64,000 bases of DNA, taken from positions 1,054,001 through 1,118,000 of the forward strand of contig NZ_CP025979.1 of NCBI RefSeq assembly GCF_002900365.1, in the 5' to 3' direction. Of this stretch, positions 7,972-17,677 are shown piece after piece. This DNA comes from Escherichia marmotae. GTDB taxonomy: Bacteria; Pseudomonadota; Gammaproteobacteria; Enterobacterales; Enterobacteriaceae. Under the pieces are notes generated by a model. It was not told the origin of the DNA. It worked only from the letters and a program-made list of their open reading frames with translations, and searched no databases. The stretch's first letter is position 1, and each line of letters opens with the position of its first letter. The translations under genes were made by a program, and so were the position numbers.

Positions 7972-10647
7972 TTACTTCAACATATTACGAATGACATAAT
8001 GCAAAATACCGTCGTTCTGGTAATAGGTTAATTCCGTCGCGGTGTCGATACGACAACGGCACGGCACAACTTCCTGACTCCCCTCCGCTCGCGTTAGCGT
8101 CACCGGAACCGTCGCGCCCGGTTGTAGACTTTGTAGATCGGTAATATCAATCTTTTCTTCCCCGCTCAGCCCTAACGTTTTACGCGTCACGCCTGGAGGG
8201 AACTCCAGCGGCAGAATACCCATACCAATTAGATTCGAACGGTGAATACGTTCAAACGATTCGGCAATAACCACACGAATACCGAGCAGACGCGGACCTT
8301 TTGCTGCCCAGTCACGGCTGGAACCAGATCCATACTCTTTCCCGGCAATCACCGCCAGCGGTGTTTTCTCCTGCTTATAGCGCATCGCTGCATCGTAAAT
8401 AGAGACAACCTCGCTGGCAGGCAAATGGCGCGTCATCCCTCCTTCAACGCCAGGCACCATTTCGTTACGAATGCGAATATTGGCAAACGTGCCGCGCATC
8501 ATCACTTCATGGTTACCACGCCGCGAACCGTAGGAGTTAAAGTCTTTACGCTCAACGCCACGACCCTGCAAATATCGCCCTGCCGGGCTGTCGGGCTTAA
8601 TACTGCCTGCCGGAGAAATATGGTCAGTGGTAACCGAATCCCCCAACATTGCCAGGATTCGCGCACCGTGAATGTCTTCCACTGGCGCTGGTGTTACCTG
8701 CATCTCATCAAAGAAAGGCGATAACCGAATATAGGTCGAATCATCCTGCCATCCGTAGGTATCTGATCGCGCAACGTTAATCTCTTTCCACTCCGCCGTG
8801 CCTTCAAAAACTTCCGCATATTCTTTACGGAACATTTCTGTTGAGACTTGCTCAACCGCGCGAGCAATTTCTTGTGCTGATGGCCAGAGATCTTTCAGAT
8901 ATACCGGATCGCCTTTGCGATCATGTCCAAGTGGATCGGAAGCGAGGTTGATGTTCATATTGCCCGCCAGCGCATAAGCAACAACCAGCGGCGGCGAGGC
9001 CAGCCAGTTGGTTTTAACCAGTGGATGAATACGCCCTTCAAAGTTACGGTTACCAGACAGCACCGCTCCAACGGTTAAATCACCTTTTTTGATCGCCGTT
9101 TCGATAGGATCGGGTAATGGGCCAGAGTTACCGATACAGGTTGTACAGCCATAGCCTACAAGATTAAAGCCAAGTTCATCGAGATACGGTGTCAGTTTGG
9201 CTTTTGCCAGATAGTCAGAAACCACTTTCGAGCCGGGAGCCAGCGACGCTTTAACCCACGGTTGTCGTTTCAGCCCCAGAGTTACGGCTTTTTTCGCCAG
9301 CAACCCGGCAGCCATCAACACGCTGGGGTTAGACGTGTTGGTACACGATGTTATTGCGGCAATAACCACTGCGCCATCAGGCAACTGATACTGATGCCCG
9401 TTCATAACATAATCGACGGGCTGGCGATCTTTATGCGTGGCATTCACTTCCAGTTCGTTACTGGCGGCAAAAGCTTTTGGTACATCTGCCAGCGCAACGC
9501 GATCCTGCGGCCGTTTTGGTCCGGCAAGACTGGCTTCAACGTCATTCATATCCAGTTCTAATGTACTGGTAAAAATCGGTTCATCGCCCGGGTTACGCCA
9601 CATTCCTTGCGCTTTGGCGTATTTTTCGACCAGTTCGACCTGTTCTTCACTGCGTCCACTTAAACGCATGTAATCGAGGGTAACCGAATCTATTGGGAAG
9701 AAGCCACAGGTCGCGCCGTACTCCGGTGACATGTTGGCAATTGTCGCGCGATCTGCCAGCGGCAGCGAATCCAGTCCATCGCCGTAAAATTCGACGAATT
9801 TACCCACTACGCCATGTTTACGCAGCATCTGAGTGACGGTAAGAACCAGGTCTGTGGCGGTGATACCTTCACGTAATTTTCCGCTAAGTTTAAAGCCCAC
9901 AACATCCGGGATAAGCATGGAAACCGGCTGACCTAACATTGCTGCTTCCGCTTCGATCCCACCAACACCCCACCCCAACACGCCAAGACCGTTGATCATC
10001 GTGGTGTGCGAGTCGGTGCCGACAAGCGTATCCGGGTAAGCAATCCACTCACCGCCCTGCAATTCGCTCCACACCGCTTTACCGAGATACTCGAGGTTAA
10101 CCTGATGGCAAATCCCAGTGCCTGGCGGCACCACCCTAAAACGACTGAATGCCTGCTGTCCCCATTTCAGGAATACATAACGTTCGTGGTTGCGCTCCAT
10201 TTCCAGGCGCACGTTTTCCTCGAAGGCCTCATCATCACCAAACCGATCGACGGTCACCGAGTGGTCAATCACCAGATCGACGGGTGAGAGCGGGTTCACC
10301 TTCGCGGTATCGCCGCCGAGACGTTTTACCGCTTCACGCATCGCCGCAAGGTCAACGACAGCAGGCACGCCGGTAAAGTCTTGCATCAGCACTCTTGCCG
10401 GACGGTAAGCGATTTCACGGTCAGCATGGGCATTTTTCAGCCATCCTGCCAGCGCATGTATATCTTCTTCGGTAACAGAGTTGCCATCCTGCCAGCGCAG
10501 CAGGTTTTCGAGCAAAACTTTGAGTGACTTAGGCAGACGGGTAATATCGCCCAGTGATTTGGCAGCAAGCGGCAGACTGTAGTAGTGGTAGGTTTTATCT
10601 TTAGCCTGCAACGTGTCCTTAGTGGCTTCTCGTAGGGTTGACGACAT
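7972..10647 (-). CDS. acnA: Aconitate hydratase A (AcnA)
   Basis: An 891-residue [4Fe-4S] aconitase interconverting citrate and isocitrate; AcnA is the stationary-phase and oxidative-stress isozyme. The cluster-ligand cysteines are in AAITSCTNTSNPS and GYGCTTCIG, and the swivelling C-terminal domain carries GSGSSRDWAAKG. An AAGGAGGAG ribosome site precedes the ATG. In E. coli transcription responds to RpoS, SoxRS, FNR/ArcA and CRP. The 5' leader is unusual here: a group II intron is inserted 131 bases upstream of the start codon, which may separate acnA from distal promoter elements. Confidence 0.98.
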   Translation of the reverse strand: MSSTLREATKDTLQAKDKTYHYYSLPLAAKSLGDITRLPKSLKVLLENLLRWQDGNSVTEEDIHALAGWLKNAHADREIAYRPARVLMQDFTGVPAVVDLAAMREAVKRLGGDTAKVNPLSPVDLVIDHSVTVDRFGDDEAFEENVRLEMERNHERYVFLKWGQQAFSRFRVVPPGTGICHQVNLEYLGKAVWSELQGGEWIAYPDTLVGTDSHTTMINGLGVLGWGVGGIEAEAAMLGQPVSMLIPDVVGFKLSGKLREGITATDLVLTVTQMLRKHGVVGKFVEFYGDGLDSLPLADRATIANMSPEYGATCGFFPIDSVTLDYMRLSGRSEEQVELVEKYAKAQGMWRNPGDEPIFTSTLELDMNDVEASLAGPKRPQDRVALADVPKAFAASNELEVNATHKDRQPVDYVMNGHQYQLPDGAVVIAAITSCTNTSNPSVLMAAGLLAKKAVTLGLKRQPWVKASLAPGSKVVSDYLAKAKLTPYLDELGFNLVGYGCTTCIGNSGPLPDPIETAIKKGDLTVGAVLSGNRNFEGRIHPLVKTNWLASPPLVVAYALAGNMNINLASDPLGHDRKGDPVYLKDLWPSAQEIARAVEQVSTEMFRKEYAEVFEGTAEWKEINVARSDTYGWQDDSTYIRLSPFFDEMQVTPAPVEDIHGARILAMLGDSVTTDHISPAGSIKPDSPAGRYLQGRGVERKDFNSYGSRRGNHEVMMRGTFANIRIRNEMVPGVEGGMTRHLPASEVVSIYDAAMRYKQEKTPLAVIAGKEYGSGSSRDWAAKGPRLLGIRVVIAESFERIHRSNLIGMGILPLEFPPGVTRKTLGLSGEEKIDITDLQSLQPGATVPVTLTRAEGSQEVVPCRCRIDTATELTYYQNDGILHYVIRNMLK

Positions 10648-10778
10648 AGCTCCTCCTTAATGACAGGGTTGCGATGCCCTGATTCTCCTCAGGGTGAATA
10701 TTAAAGATAACACAAACACTGCGTAACGATTTGATAACAACCCAAATTGATAAAAGAGGAGAGGCCTTACAGGGATAA

Positions 10779-12642
10779 ATCGGGATAGGAGCTGATCTCA
10801 CGATCAGCTTCCTCCCACACCACCGTACGTACGGGGCCGTATACGGCGGTTCGGTTATGTTGATCGTCGCCTGCCTATACTTCTGGCAGGCCCAGTCTGG
10901 AGAACAGCTTATTGGGGAGTGCTATATTCAGTGCCGGACTACAGCTTATCCGCCACTCTTTATGGCAGCTTCCTGCTGTTTGCGCCGCAAGGTCCTTGCT
11001 TACGCCTCGACTGCGCAACTCCCTGAAGCGGTTGCGGCCCGTTTTCCACTGTTTCCAGAGTATGCTTCGCAGCCTGCGCCTTATCCATCCGTTCAGCTCT
11101 CGCATCAGCGATGGCCTCTGGTTCAGCCCGTAGTAACTTTTCCAGCCCGTCAGATATCGTCTTAGCGGCTGAGTTAGCTGTTCAAGGCTTCTCCCTGTGT
11201 TGCGTCCGGTCAGTGCTCTTATCCGCATTTTGAACCGTTTTATCGACTCCGGCGATACCACGCACCATACCTTCCGCCCCCTTATGAAGCTGTATCCAAG
11301 GAACTTGCGCGTTTCAGGGCGTGCTACAGCACTCTTCTTCGCGTTGACCTTCAGCTTCAGTTTATGGCTCAGCCAGTGCGTCAACCCCGCCATGATCCGG
11401 TTGCCTGCCCGTTCGCTTTTCACGTAGACATTACAGTCGTCTGCGTACCGCACGAACTTCAGACCACGTTTCTCCAGTTCCTTGTCGAGGTCGTCAAGCA
11501 GCAGGTTCGATAGCAGCGGCGACAGTGGGCCGCCCTGCGGCGTTCCTTCTGTCACCGGCCTTACCAGACCTGCGTCCATCACCCCTGCATTCAGGAACCT
11601 GCGGATAAGTGACAACACCCGTTTATCCGATACTCGTTTCTCTATCCGGCTCATCAGCACATCGTGATTTACCCGGTCGAAGAACTTCTCCAGATCGAGG
11701 TCGACCACCCAGTGATACCCGGCCCCGATATGTTCCCGGGCTTGTATCACTGCCTGGTGGGCCGAACGACCGGGACGGAACCCGTAGCTGTTGTCGCTGA
11801 ACGAGCTATCCCACTGTGCCTGCAATACCTGCATCATCGCCTGCTGGATGAAGCGATCCACCACCGTCGGGATGCCCAGCAGACGTTCGCCGCCGCCGGG
11901 CTTCGGTATGGACACTCTTCTCACAGGAGATGGGCGGTATCTGCCGGACAGCAGTTGCGCTTTCAGCTCTGGCCAGTGGTGCCTCAGGTAGTCCGGCAGT
12001 TCGCTTACGCGCATACCATCGACTCCCGCTGCACCTTTGTTGGCTTTAACTCTTTTCAGGGCTTGCCTGAGATTGACTGGTTCACAAATGGCTTCCATCA
12101 GCCACACTGTTGACGACGGACTTTCTCTGTTCGTCGGTGCCTGCACGGTTTCAGCCCCCGGAAGGGCGGCGTTCGGGGCTTCACCCCGTTCCCCGGCCTC
12201 AGGGTCGCGATGCGTTTTCTGCTGCATGACCGTTCAGAACCTCCGTTGATACTCGTCACTCATTACCGTTCGGGCCTTCGGGTGTCATGCCCTACTATGC
12301 CCTCTGCTGACTCCTGTCCGCCGGTCAGCGCCCCTTACGGTACGCTCAGTTCTGGATACAGAACGACGGACAGGCCTCCCGGGGTAAGTTCAGCCGCCTT
12401 CACCACACACCTGTCCGATTTACCACCCCGGTTCTTGATGGTTATGGCCTTCGCAATTCTTTGCTTGCTCCGCCAACCGGGTAGGCCTCGTATCGGATTT
12501 CTGTTCGTCAGGTCATGGATTTGCTTCACGCTTCCTTCAGACCCCGCCTCACGACGACGCCCTTGCGCTTCGCTAGTCCTTCGCCACCATCAGGCTGGAC
12601 AGGGGACTTTCACCCCCGAGCTGCTGAACATGCCCGGCACAC
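10779..12642 (-). mobile_element. Group IIC-like intron with reverse transcriptase
   Basis: I infer a 1,864-bp retroelement. Its 5' end on the minus strand is GTGTGCCGGGCATG (starting at 12642), the GUGYG-type start of group II introns, followed by a GGGGGTGAAAGTCCCC element typical of domain I. Its 3' end has a domain-V-like hairpin (ACCGCCGTA / TACGGTGGT, near 10815-10850) and a domain-VI-like hairpin (GCTGATC GTGA GATCAGC) with a bulged A seven bases before a terminal AT. The 5' exon ends in an intrinsic terminator hairpin plus T-tract, the usual class C insertion site. Boundaries are inferred by eye; the intron type follows from the site and from the lack of an endonuclease domain. Confidence 0.82.
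10875..12227 (-). CDS. Group II intron-encoded reverse transcriptase/maturase
   Basis: A 450-residue LtrA-type protein. The reverse-transcriptase core includes RLLGIPTVVDRFIQQA, SYGFRPGRSAHQA, VVDLDLEKFFDRV and the catalytic YADD at residues 261-264. The thumb/maturase domain X follows, ending LNIALPNKLFSRLGLPEV. No HNH/En domain follows, as expected for class C introns that use the lagging strand for priming. GGAGG lies about 12 bases before the ATG. It is encoded in domain IV of the surrounding intron. The frame is uninterrupted, so the intron may be active. Confidence 0.93.
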   Translation of the reverse strand: MQQKTHRDPEAGERGEAPNAALPGAETVQAPTNRESPSSTVWLMEAICEPVNLRQALKRVKANKGAAGVDGMRVSELPDYLRHHWPELKAQLLSGRYRPSPVRRVSIPKPGGGERLLGIPTVVDRFIQQAMMQVLQAQWDSSFSDNSYGFRPGRSAHQAVIQAREHIGAGYHWVVDLDLEKFFDRVNHDVLMSRIEKRVSDKRVLSLIRRFLNAGVMDAGLVRPVTEGTPQGGPLSPLLSNLLLDDLDKELEKRGLKFVRYADDCNVYVKSERAGNRIMAGLTHWLSHKLKLKVNAKKSAVARPETRKFLGYSFIRGRKVWCVVSPESIKRFKMRIRALTGRNTGRSLEQLTQPLRRYLTGWKSYYGLNQRPSLMRELNGWIRRRLRSILWKQWKTGRNRFRELRSRGVSKDLAAQTAGSCHKEWRISCSPALNIALPNKLFSRLGLPEV

Positions 12643-12668
12643 AAAGAAAAACCTCGCCGCAGCGAGGT
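12643..12668 (-). terminator. Terminator of the ymiA-yciX-ymiC side, used as intron target
   Basis: On the minus strand: stem ACCTCGC / GCGAGGT with loop TGCG, then TTTTCTTT directly abutting the intron 5' end. It lies 6 bases after the ymiC stop. The T-tract is joined to intron sequence rather than to the native downstream DNA, but the hairpin itself is intact. Confidence 0.85.
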
Positions 12669-12674
12669 CAGAGA

Positions 12675-12770
12675 TTAGTGAGCAACTATCCAGATGAGTT
12701 CGGACCAGAAGAGTATCGACAGAGAAAATGCGCCCATCCAGGACCAGTATTTCGTATTTGTGATGATCAT
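12675..12770 (-). CDS. ymiC: Small membrane protein YmiC (31 aa)
   Basis: A 31-codon frame beginning MIITNTKYWSWMGAFS and ending ELIWIVAH. It has a single hydrophobic helix with several aromatic residues, matching the small inner-membrane protein YmiC of E. coli from recall. An AAAGGG ribosome-site-like sequence lies about 8 bases upstream. It is downstream of yciX on the same strand and is followed within 6 bases by an intrinsic terminator, which supports it as the last gene of that transcript. Function unknown. Confidence 0.75.
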   Translation of the reverse strand: MIITNTKYWSWMGAFSLSILFWSELIWIVAH

Positions 12771-12886
12771 AGGCTACACCCTTTATTTGTTATTACTTTA
12801 TGTTGAAATTACTCAACCTTTTATTGCAGTGGTGTATTAAAAAGCGTTTAATTCACGAATATATCGGATAATAAGAATGATGATAA

Positions 12887-13057
12887 TTATTGTTTCTGCT
12901 GATCATCTTCAGCAAACATCTCTATAAAGGCTTGCTGCTGCGACGTTAGTTTCCAGTTATCTGGAATAACGACGGAACATTCTCGTTTCGTTTCCATTTC
13001 GTTGTCACTATGCTGACATAATGGTGACGATCCCTGATGCTGCTCCTGAACAACCAT
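12887..13057 (-). CDS. yciX: Small conserved protein YciX (56 aa)
   Basis: A 56-residue hydrophilic protein, starting MVVQEQHQGSS and ending FAEDDQQKQ. I chose the ATG at 13057, two bases after the ymiA stop (TAACGATG), because that makes a tight ymiA-yciX pair; a seven-codon extension would overlap ymiA. It matches K-12 YciX in place and appearance. No known function and no recognisable domain. Confidence 0.75.
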   Translation of the reverse strand: MVVQEQHQGSSPLCQHSDNEMETKRECSVVIPDNWKLTSQQQAFIEMFAEDDQQKQ

Positions 13058-13059
13058 CG

Positions 13060-13200
13060 TTATCCCCACACTTTCCATATCAGTAGTGCGACAACCACCC
13101 AGAAGAGTGCAGAACCAATAAATACTGCACGCCAGGCTTTGCGTTTTAATTCAGGGTCCCGGCGGGGTTCCTGATTTCCAGAAGGCATTGCTAACCTCAT
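13060..13200 (-). CDS. ymiA: Small membrane protein YmiA (46 aa)
   Basis: A 46-residue protein, starting MRLAMPSGNQEPRRDPELK. It has a basic N-terminal half and one transmembrane helix (AVFIGSALFWVVVALLIW), ending KVWG. It matches YmiA of E. coli. It heads the ymiA-yciX-ymiC group on the cysB side, and GAGGTTAGC-like sequence surrounds an alternative internal ATG five codons in. Its function is not known; position downstream of cysB does not by itself imply sulfur metabolism. Confidence 0.8.
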   Translation of the reverse strand: MRLAMPSGNQEPRRDPELKRKAWRAVFIGSALFWVVVALLIWKVWG

Positions 13201-13516
13201 ATGATCGCCATCACTTATCAGTAAGACGTTAACCAATTGGTAAAATTAATCAAACGATAAGACAAATCCTAATGAAACTTTAGCCAAAAATCCAGCTAAT
13301 TTACGAATCATATCCAGTGAATAATTCAATCTTTTGACCTGATATAGATATTTGAAGATTGAAGTTTGCGAGGCGGGTAATTAGGCACTACTTTATGATC
13401 GATTTACCATAAAGATTTCAGGGGTAATTATATTGTGGGTGCGTACGAATAAGAAGGAGCAGAGAATATATTCCGGCCCCCTGGTAACATAAAGGTGCCG
13501 GAAATAACGCAGGTAA
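13201..13516. other. cysB-ymiA intergenic region (316 bases)
   Basis: AT-rich gap with no coding frame I can support. It should hold the ymiA promoter. An imperfect hairpin TTCCGGC...GCCGGAA (about 13469-13502) follows the cysB stop and may end cysB transcription, though it lacks a T-tract. Confidence 0.5.
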
Positions 13517-14491
13517 TTATTTTTCAGGCAACTTGATATCTTTAAACATGACCTCAATTTCTTCATTAGAACGCAGTGCCACAGCGGCATCAACGACGTC
13601 TCGCGTTAAATGCGGGGCAAAACGCTGAATGAAATCATACATATAACTGCGTAAAAACGTACTGCGACGAAAACCAATTTTGGTTGTGCTATGGCTGAAA
13701 ATGTCGTGTGCATCGACACGAACCAGGTCAGGGTCAGCAACCGGGTCGACCGCCATGCTGGCAATCACCCCTACCCCCAGTCCCAACCGGACGTAGGTTT
13801 TAATGACATCAGCATCCGTTGCCGTGAAGACGATACGCGGCGTCAACCCTGCGCGGTTAAAAGCGGTATCCAGTTCAGAGCGTCCGGTAAAACCGAAGGT
13901 ATACGTCACCAACGGATACTGCGCCAGTTCTTCAATGGTGATTGCATTTTTGCCTGCCAGTGGGTGGTCCGGGGTCACCACAATAGCCCGGTTCCAGTGA
14001 TAGCATGGCAGCATCACCAAATCTTCATACAAATGAAGTGCTTCCGTGGCAATAGCGAAATCGGCATTACCTTTAGAGACTGCATCGGCAATTTGTGTCG
14101 GTGATCCCTGGTGCATATGCAAAGAAACGCGAGGATAACGCTCAATAAAACCTTTGATGACGTTTGGTAACGCATAGCGTGCCTGAGTGTGAGTAGTGGC
14201 AATATATAATGAGCCTTTATCTGGCCAGGTGTGCTCTCCGGCAACCGATTTAATGGCATCTACTTTCGACAGGACTTCACGAGCAATACGAATTATTTCC
14301 TGCCCGGCTGGAGTAACCTGCGTCAAATGCTTGCCGCTGCGGGAAAAAATTTGAATGCCCAACTCATCTTCCAGCATTCTGACTTGCTTACTGATCCCAG
14401 GTTGTGATGTGTAAAGTCCTTCAGCCGTTGATGAGACATTCAGGTTATGATTGACCACCTCAACAATATAGCGAAGTTGTTGTAATTTCAT
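13517..14491 (-). CDS. cysB: LysR-type cysteine regulon activator CysB
   Basis: A 324-residue LysR-family regulator. The N-terminal helix-turn-helix (residues 1-60) reads NVSSTAEGLYTSQPGISKQV, and a two-lobed inducer domain follows with the TTHTQARY strand that lines the N-acetylserine/sulfate pocket. It activates cysteine biosynthesis and sulfate uptake genes and represses itself. The start at 14491 (MKLQQLRYIV) gives the K-12 length; an 11-codon upstream extension is not typical. It is transcribed away from topA, separated by about 170 bases. Confidence 0.97.
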   Translation of the reverse strand: MKLQQLRYIVEVVNHNLNVSSTAEGLYTSQPGISKQVRMLEDELGIQIFSRSGKHLTQVTPAGQEIIRIAREVLSKVDAIKSVAGEHTWPDKGSLYIATTHTQARYALPNVIKGFIERYPRVSLHMHQGSPTQIADAVSKGNADFAIATEALHLYEDLVMLPCYHWNRAIVVTPDHPLAGKNAITIEELAQYPLVTYTFGFTGRSELDTAFNRAGLTPRIVFTATDADVIKTYVRLGLGVGVIASMAVDPVADPDLVRVDAHDIFSHSTTKIGFRRSTFLRSYMYDFIQRFAPHLTRDVVDAAVALRSNEEIEVMFKDIKLPEK

Positions 14492-14644
14492 GTTAAACCA
14501 TCCACTTAGACGCCATCTGAACATCGTTTTTTCGTCACACCTGGCGGGTGACTAATACGATTTAATAATAAAAAAAGCGATAACTATAACCACTATATCA
14601 TTTATAGCTTTAGTGTATAGGTGTGCAGAAAAAATAATATGTAA

Positions 14645-14672
14645 TAAAAAAGGGCCGTTTTCGCGACCCTTT
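14645..14672 (-). terminator. topA intrinsic terminator
   Basis: On the minus strand: stem AAAGGGTCG / CGGCCCTTT (one mismatch) with loop CGAAAA, followed by TTTTTTATT. It lies about 30 bases after the topA stop codon. Confidence 0.8.
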
Positions 14673-14700
14673 GTTTATAAAAACCGGAAAAAGTTAAAGG

Positions 14701-17298
14701 TTATTTTTTCCCTTCAACCCATTTGCCATCTACATAAAATGCTGACCAGCCAGTTGCCTTTCCATCTTTTTCCGAAGAGACATATTGCTGTTTGGTTTTA
14801 CGGCTAAAGCGAACCATTGTCTTATTACCTTCCGGATCCTGCTGCGGCGCATCGGCCAGATAACGCAATTTTTCCGGTAAACGGTCGCGGAAGCGATAAA
14901 GCTCTTCCACCAGCGGTGCACGCGTTTCACGTGATTTCGGGAAGGTATTGGCAGCCAGGAACACACCGGCAGCACCATCACGCAGCACGAAATAAGCATC
15001 CGATTTTTCGCACGGTAATTCTGGCAGCGGAACCGGATCTTCTTTCGGCGGCGCGACTTCACCGTTACGTAAAATCTTACGCGTGTTTTTACACTCTTCG
15101 TTAGTGCAGGCCATGTATTTACCGAAACGCCCCATTTTCAGATGCATTTCAGAACCACATTTTTCACACTCAACGATCGGGCCGTCATAACCTTTAATGC
15201 GGAATTCGCCCTCTTCGATCTCGTAACCGTCGCAGGTTGGGTTATTACCACAGACATGCAATTTACGTTTCGGATCGATGAGATAGCTATCCATCGCCGT
15301 GCCACACTTCTGGCAACGACGTTTGGCGCGCAGCGCGTTGGTTTCAGCATCTTCGCCTTCCAGCACGTTAAGCACTTCGTTTTCCGGCACCAGGTTGATG
15401 GTGGTTTTGCAACGCTCTTTCGGCGGTAGCGCATAGCCGGAACAGCCGAGGAATACCCCGGTACTGGCAGTACGAATACCCATTTTGCGGCCACAGGTCG
15501 GGCAATCGATACTGGTCAGAACCATCTGGTTCGGCCGCATACCGCCCTCTTCCGGATCTTTTTCCGCTTTATCGAGCTGCTGGGTGAAATCCGAGAAGAA
15601 GTGATCCAGTACGGCTTTCCACTCTGCTTCGTGATTCGCCACCTGGTCGAGGCTGTTTTCCATCTGCGCGGTAAAGTCGTAGTTCATTAACTCACGGAAA
15701 TTTTCTTCCAGGCGATCAGTTACGATCTCACCCATTTTTTCCGCATAGAAACGACGGTTTTCTACGCGCACATAACCACGATCCTGAATGGTCGAAATGA
15801 TCGACGCATAGGTGGAAGGACGACCAATACCGCGTTTTTCCAGTTCTTTAACCAACGAAGCTTCACTGAAACGGGCTGGCGGTTTGGTAAAGTGCTGAGC
15901 AGGTGTCAGCTCAACAAGCGACAGTGAGTCACCTTTATCGACAGCCGGTAAAATACGATCTTCATCGCCTTTACGCAGCGCGGGCATCACTTTCGTCCAA
16001 CCGTCGAAACGCAAAATACGTCCGCGCGCTTTCAGGCGGAAATCACCTGCGCCAACGGTCAGCGTGGTGGAGTCATATTTCGCCGGGGTCATCTGACATG
16101 CAACGAACTGACGCCAGATTAACTGGTACAGTTTCTGCGCATCCGCTTCCATATCTTTCAGCGATTCTGCCATTACATTGACGTCAGAAGGACGAATCGC
16201 TTCGTGCGCTTCTTGAGAGTTTTCTTTGCTGGCGTATTGGTTCGGGCTTTCCGGCAGATATTTCTTACCGAAATTATCGCTGATATATCCACGAACCATA
16301 TTTACTGCGTCCTGACTCAGGTTAGTGGAGTCGGTACGCATGTAAGTGATATAGCCAGCTTCATACAGACGCTGCGCCATCATCATGGTTTTTTTCACGC
16401 CAAAACCAAGACGGGTACTGGCAGCCTGTTGCAATGTGGAAGTAATAAAAGGCGCGCCAGGTTTACTGGTTGTCGGTTTGTCTTCACGTTCCAGCACGCT
16501 ATAGCGCGCTTTTTCCAGCAGACTTACCGCTGCCTGAGTTTGTTCTTTAGTCGCCGGGCGGAACGGTTTGTCGTTCTGATGGGTCACCTGCAAGGCCAAC
16601 GCTTCGCCTGATGGTGTGGTCGTGCTGGCATCCACCTCCCAGAACTCTTCCGGTACGAACGCTTTAATTTCTCGTTCACGCTCGACCACCAGGCGAACCG
16701 CCACTGATTGCACACGCCCGGCAGAAAGACCGCGAGCAATCTTTTTCCACAGCAGCGGAGAAACCATATAACCCACCACACGGTCCATAAAGCGACGCGC
16801 CTGCTGGGCATTAACACGATCAATATTCAGCTCGCCAGGTTTGTTGAAAGCCTGGCGGATCGCGTTTTTAGTAATTTCGTTAAACACCACCCGGCTATAG
16901 CGCGCATCATCACCACCAATCACTTCCCGCAGGTGCCATGCAATGGCTTCCCCTTCGCGGTCAAGGTCGGTTGCGAGATAGATGTGGTCGGCTTTTTCCG
17001 CCAGTTGTTTCAGTTCAGAGACGACCTTCTCTTTACCAGGCAACACTTCATAGTGCGCCTCCCAATTGTGCCACGGGTCAACCCCCATACGGTTGACGAG
17101 AGCGCCACGTTCATCCTTTTTAGGCTTTTTAGCCGTCTTGGTGGAGGTAGAGTCGGCACTCTTTTTAGTAGTTGAGCCACTGGTCGGCAAATCGCGGATG
17201 TGACCGACGCTGGATTTCACCACGTAGTCACTACCCAGATACTTGTTGATCGTTTTGGCTTTTGCCGGGGACTCAACGATGACAAGAGCTTTACCCAT
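14701..17298 (-). CDS. topA: DNA topoisomerase I TopA
   Basis: An 865-residue type IA topoisomerase that relaxes negative supercoils. The N-terminal TOPRIM domain carries the acidic metal site (ATDLDREGEAIAWH). The catalytic tyrosine lies in YITYMRTDSTN (Tyr-319 in E. coli). Three C4 zinc-ribbon repeats follow (CPTCGRK, CQKCGTA, CEKCGSE each opening a module), then a zinc-free C-terminal DNA-binding tail. The start at 17298 (MGKALVIVES) gives the family length. In E. coli it has several promoters sensitive to supercoiling, expected in the gap upstream. Confidence 0.98.
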   Translation of the reverse strand: MGKALVIVESPAKAKTINKYLGSDYVVKSSVGHIRDLPTSGSTTKKSADSTSTKTAKKPKKDERGALVNRMGVDPWHNWEAHYEVLPGKEKVVSELKQLAEKADHIYLATDLDREGEAIAWHLREVIGGDDARYSRVVFNEITKNAIRQAFNKPGELNIDRVNAQQARRFMDRVVGYMVSPLLWKKIARGLSAGRVQSVAVRLVVEREREIKAFVPEEFWEVDASTTTPSGEALALQVTHQNDKPFRPATKEQTQAAVSLLEKARYSVLEREDKPTTSKPGAPFITSTLQQAASTRLGFGVKKTMMMAQRLYEAGYITYMRTDSTNLSQDAVNMVRGYISDNFGKKYLPESPNQYASKENSQEAHEAIRPSDVNVMAESLKDMEADAQKLYQLIWRQFVACQMTPAKYDSTTLTVGAGDFRLKARGRILRFDGWTKVMPALRKGDEDRILPAVDKGDSLSLVELTPAQHFTKPPARFSEASLVKELEKRGIGRPSTYASIISTIQDRGYVRVENRRFYAEKMGEIVTDRLEENFRELMNYDFTAQMENSLDQVANHEAEWKAVLDHFFSDFTQQLDKAEKDPEEGGMRPNQMVLTSIDCPTCGRKMGIRTASTGVFLGCSGYALPPKERCKTTINLVPENEVLNVLEGEDAETNALRAKRRCQKCGTAMDSYLIDPKRKLHVCGNNPTCDGYEIEEGEFRIKGYDGPIVECEKCGSEMHLKMGRFGKYMACTNEECKNTRKILRNGEVAPPKEDPVPLPELPCEKSDAYFVLRDGAAGVFLAANTFPKSRETRAPLVEELYRFRDRLPEKLRYLADAPQQDPEGNKTMVRFSRKTKQQYVSSEKDGKATGWSAFYVDGKWVEGKK

Positions 17299-17677
17299 AT
17301 TCACCTTACCTAATTTGATTCTTCCAGGAATGCGTCGCACATTGATAAACCTTCCACTGGCAACGAGTTACCGATATGGACTCGCTCTCTGCGGATATCA
17401 ACCCCTTGTCGTGACTCTGTTCACGAAAATTCAGGTGACTGAGTTAGCAGGTCTTTGCCTACAGGCGCTATAGCACGACGGAATTTTGGTCGAATGTCAA
17501 GCAAATCTATTGCCAGATTGACGAAAGCGTCACACTGTACCTGATAAAATCCGTTACGCAACTTTATTAGCATGCAAAATCCAAAGTTGCCAGTAAGGCG
17601 CACCTGACGCCAGCGTGGTATATTTGTCTGCAAGCCATGCCTGGCGTAGACTAATGTCCTTGTTTAAGGAGTAAATA
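17299..17677. promoter_or_regulatory. topA-yciN divergent promoter region
   Basis: A 379-base gap between two divergent start codons. It should hold the multiple topA promoters known in E. coli and the yciN promoter. TAAGGAG lies 8 bases before the yciN ATG. I could not assign individual -35/-10 pairs with confidence, and no small coding frame stands out. Confidence 0.5.

Noticed and set aside
11664..12806. Several + strand frames over the intron (149 and 198 codons)
   Set aside because: They oppose the reverse transcriptase gene or the structured intron RNA domains and have no protein-like features.
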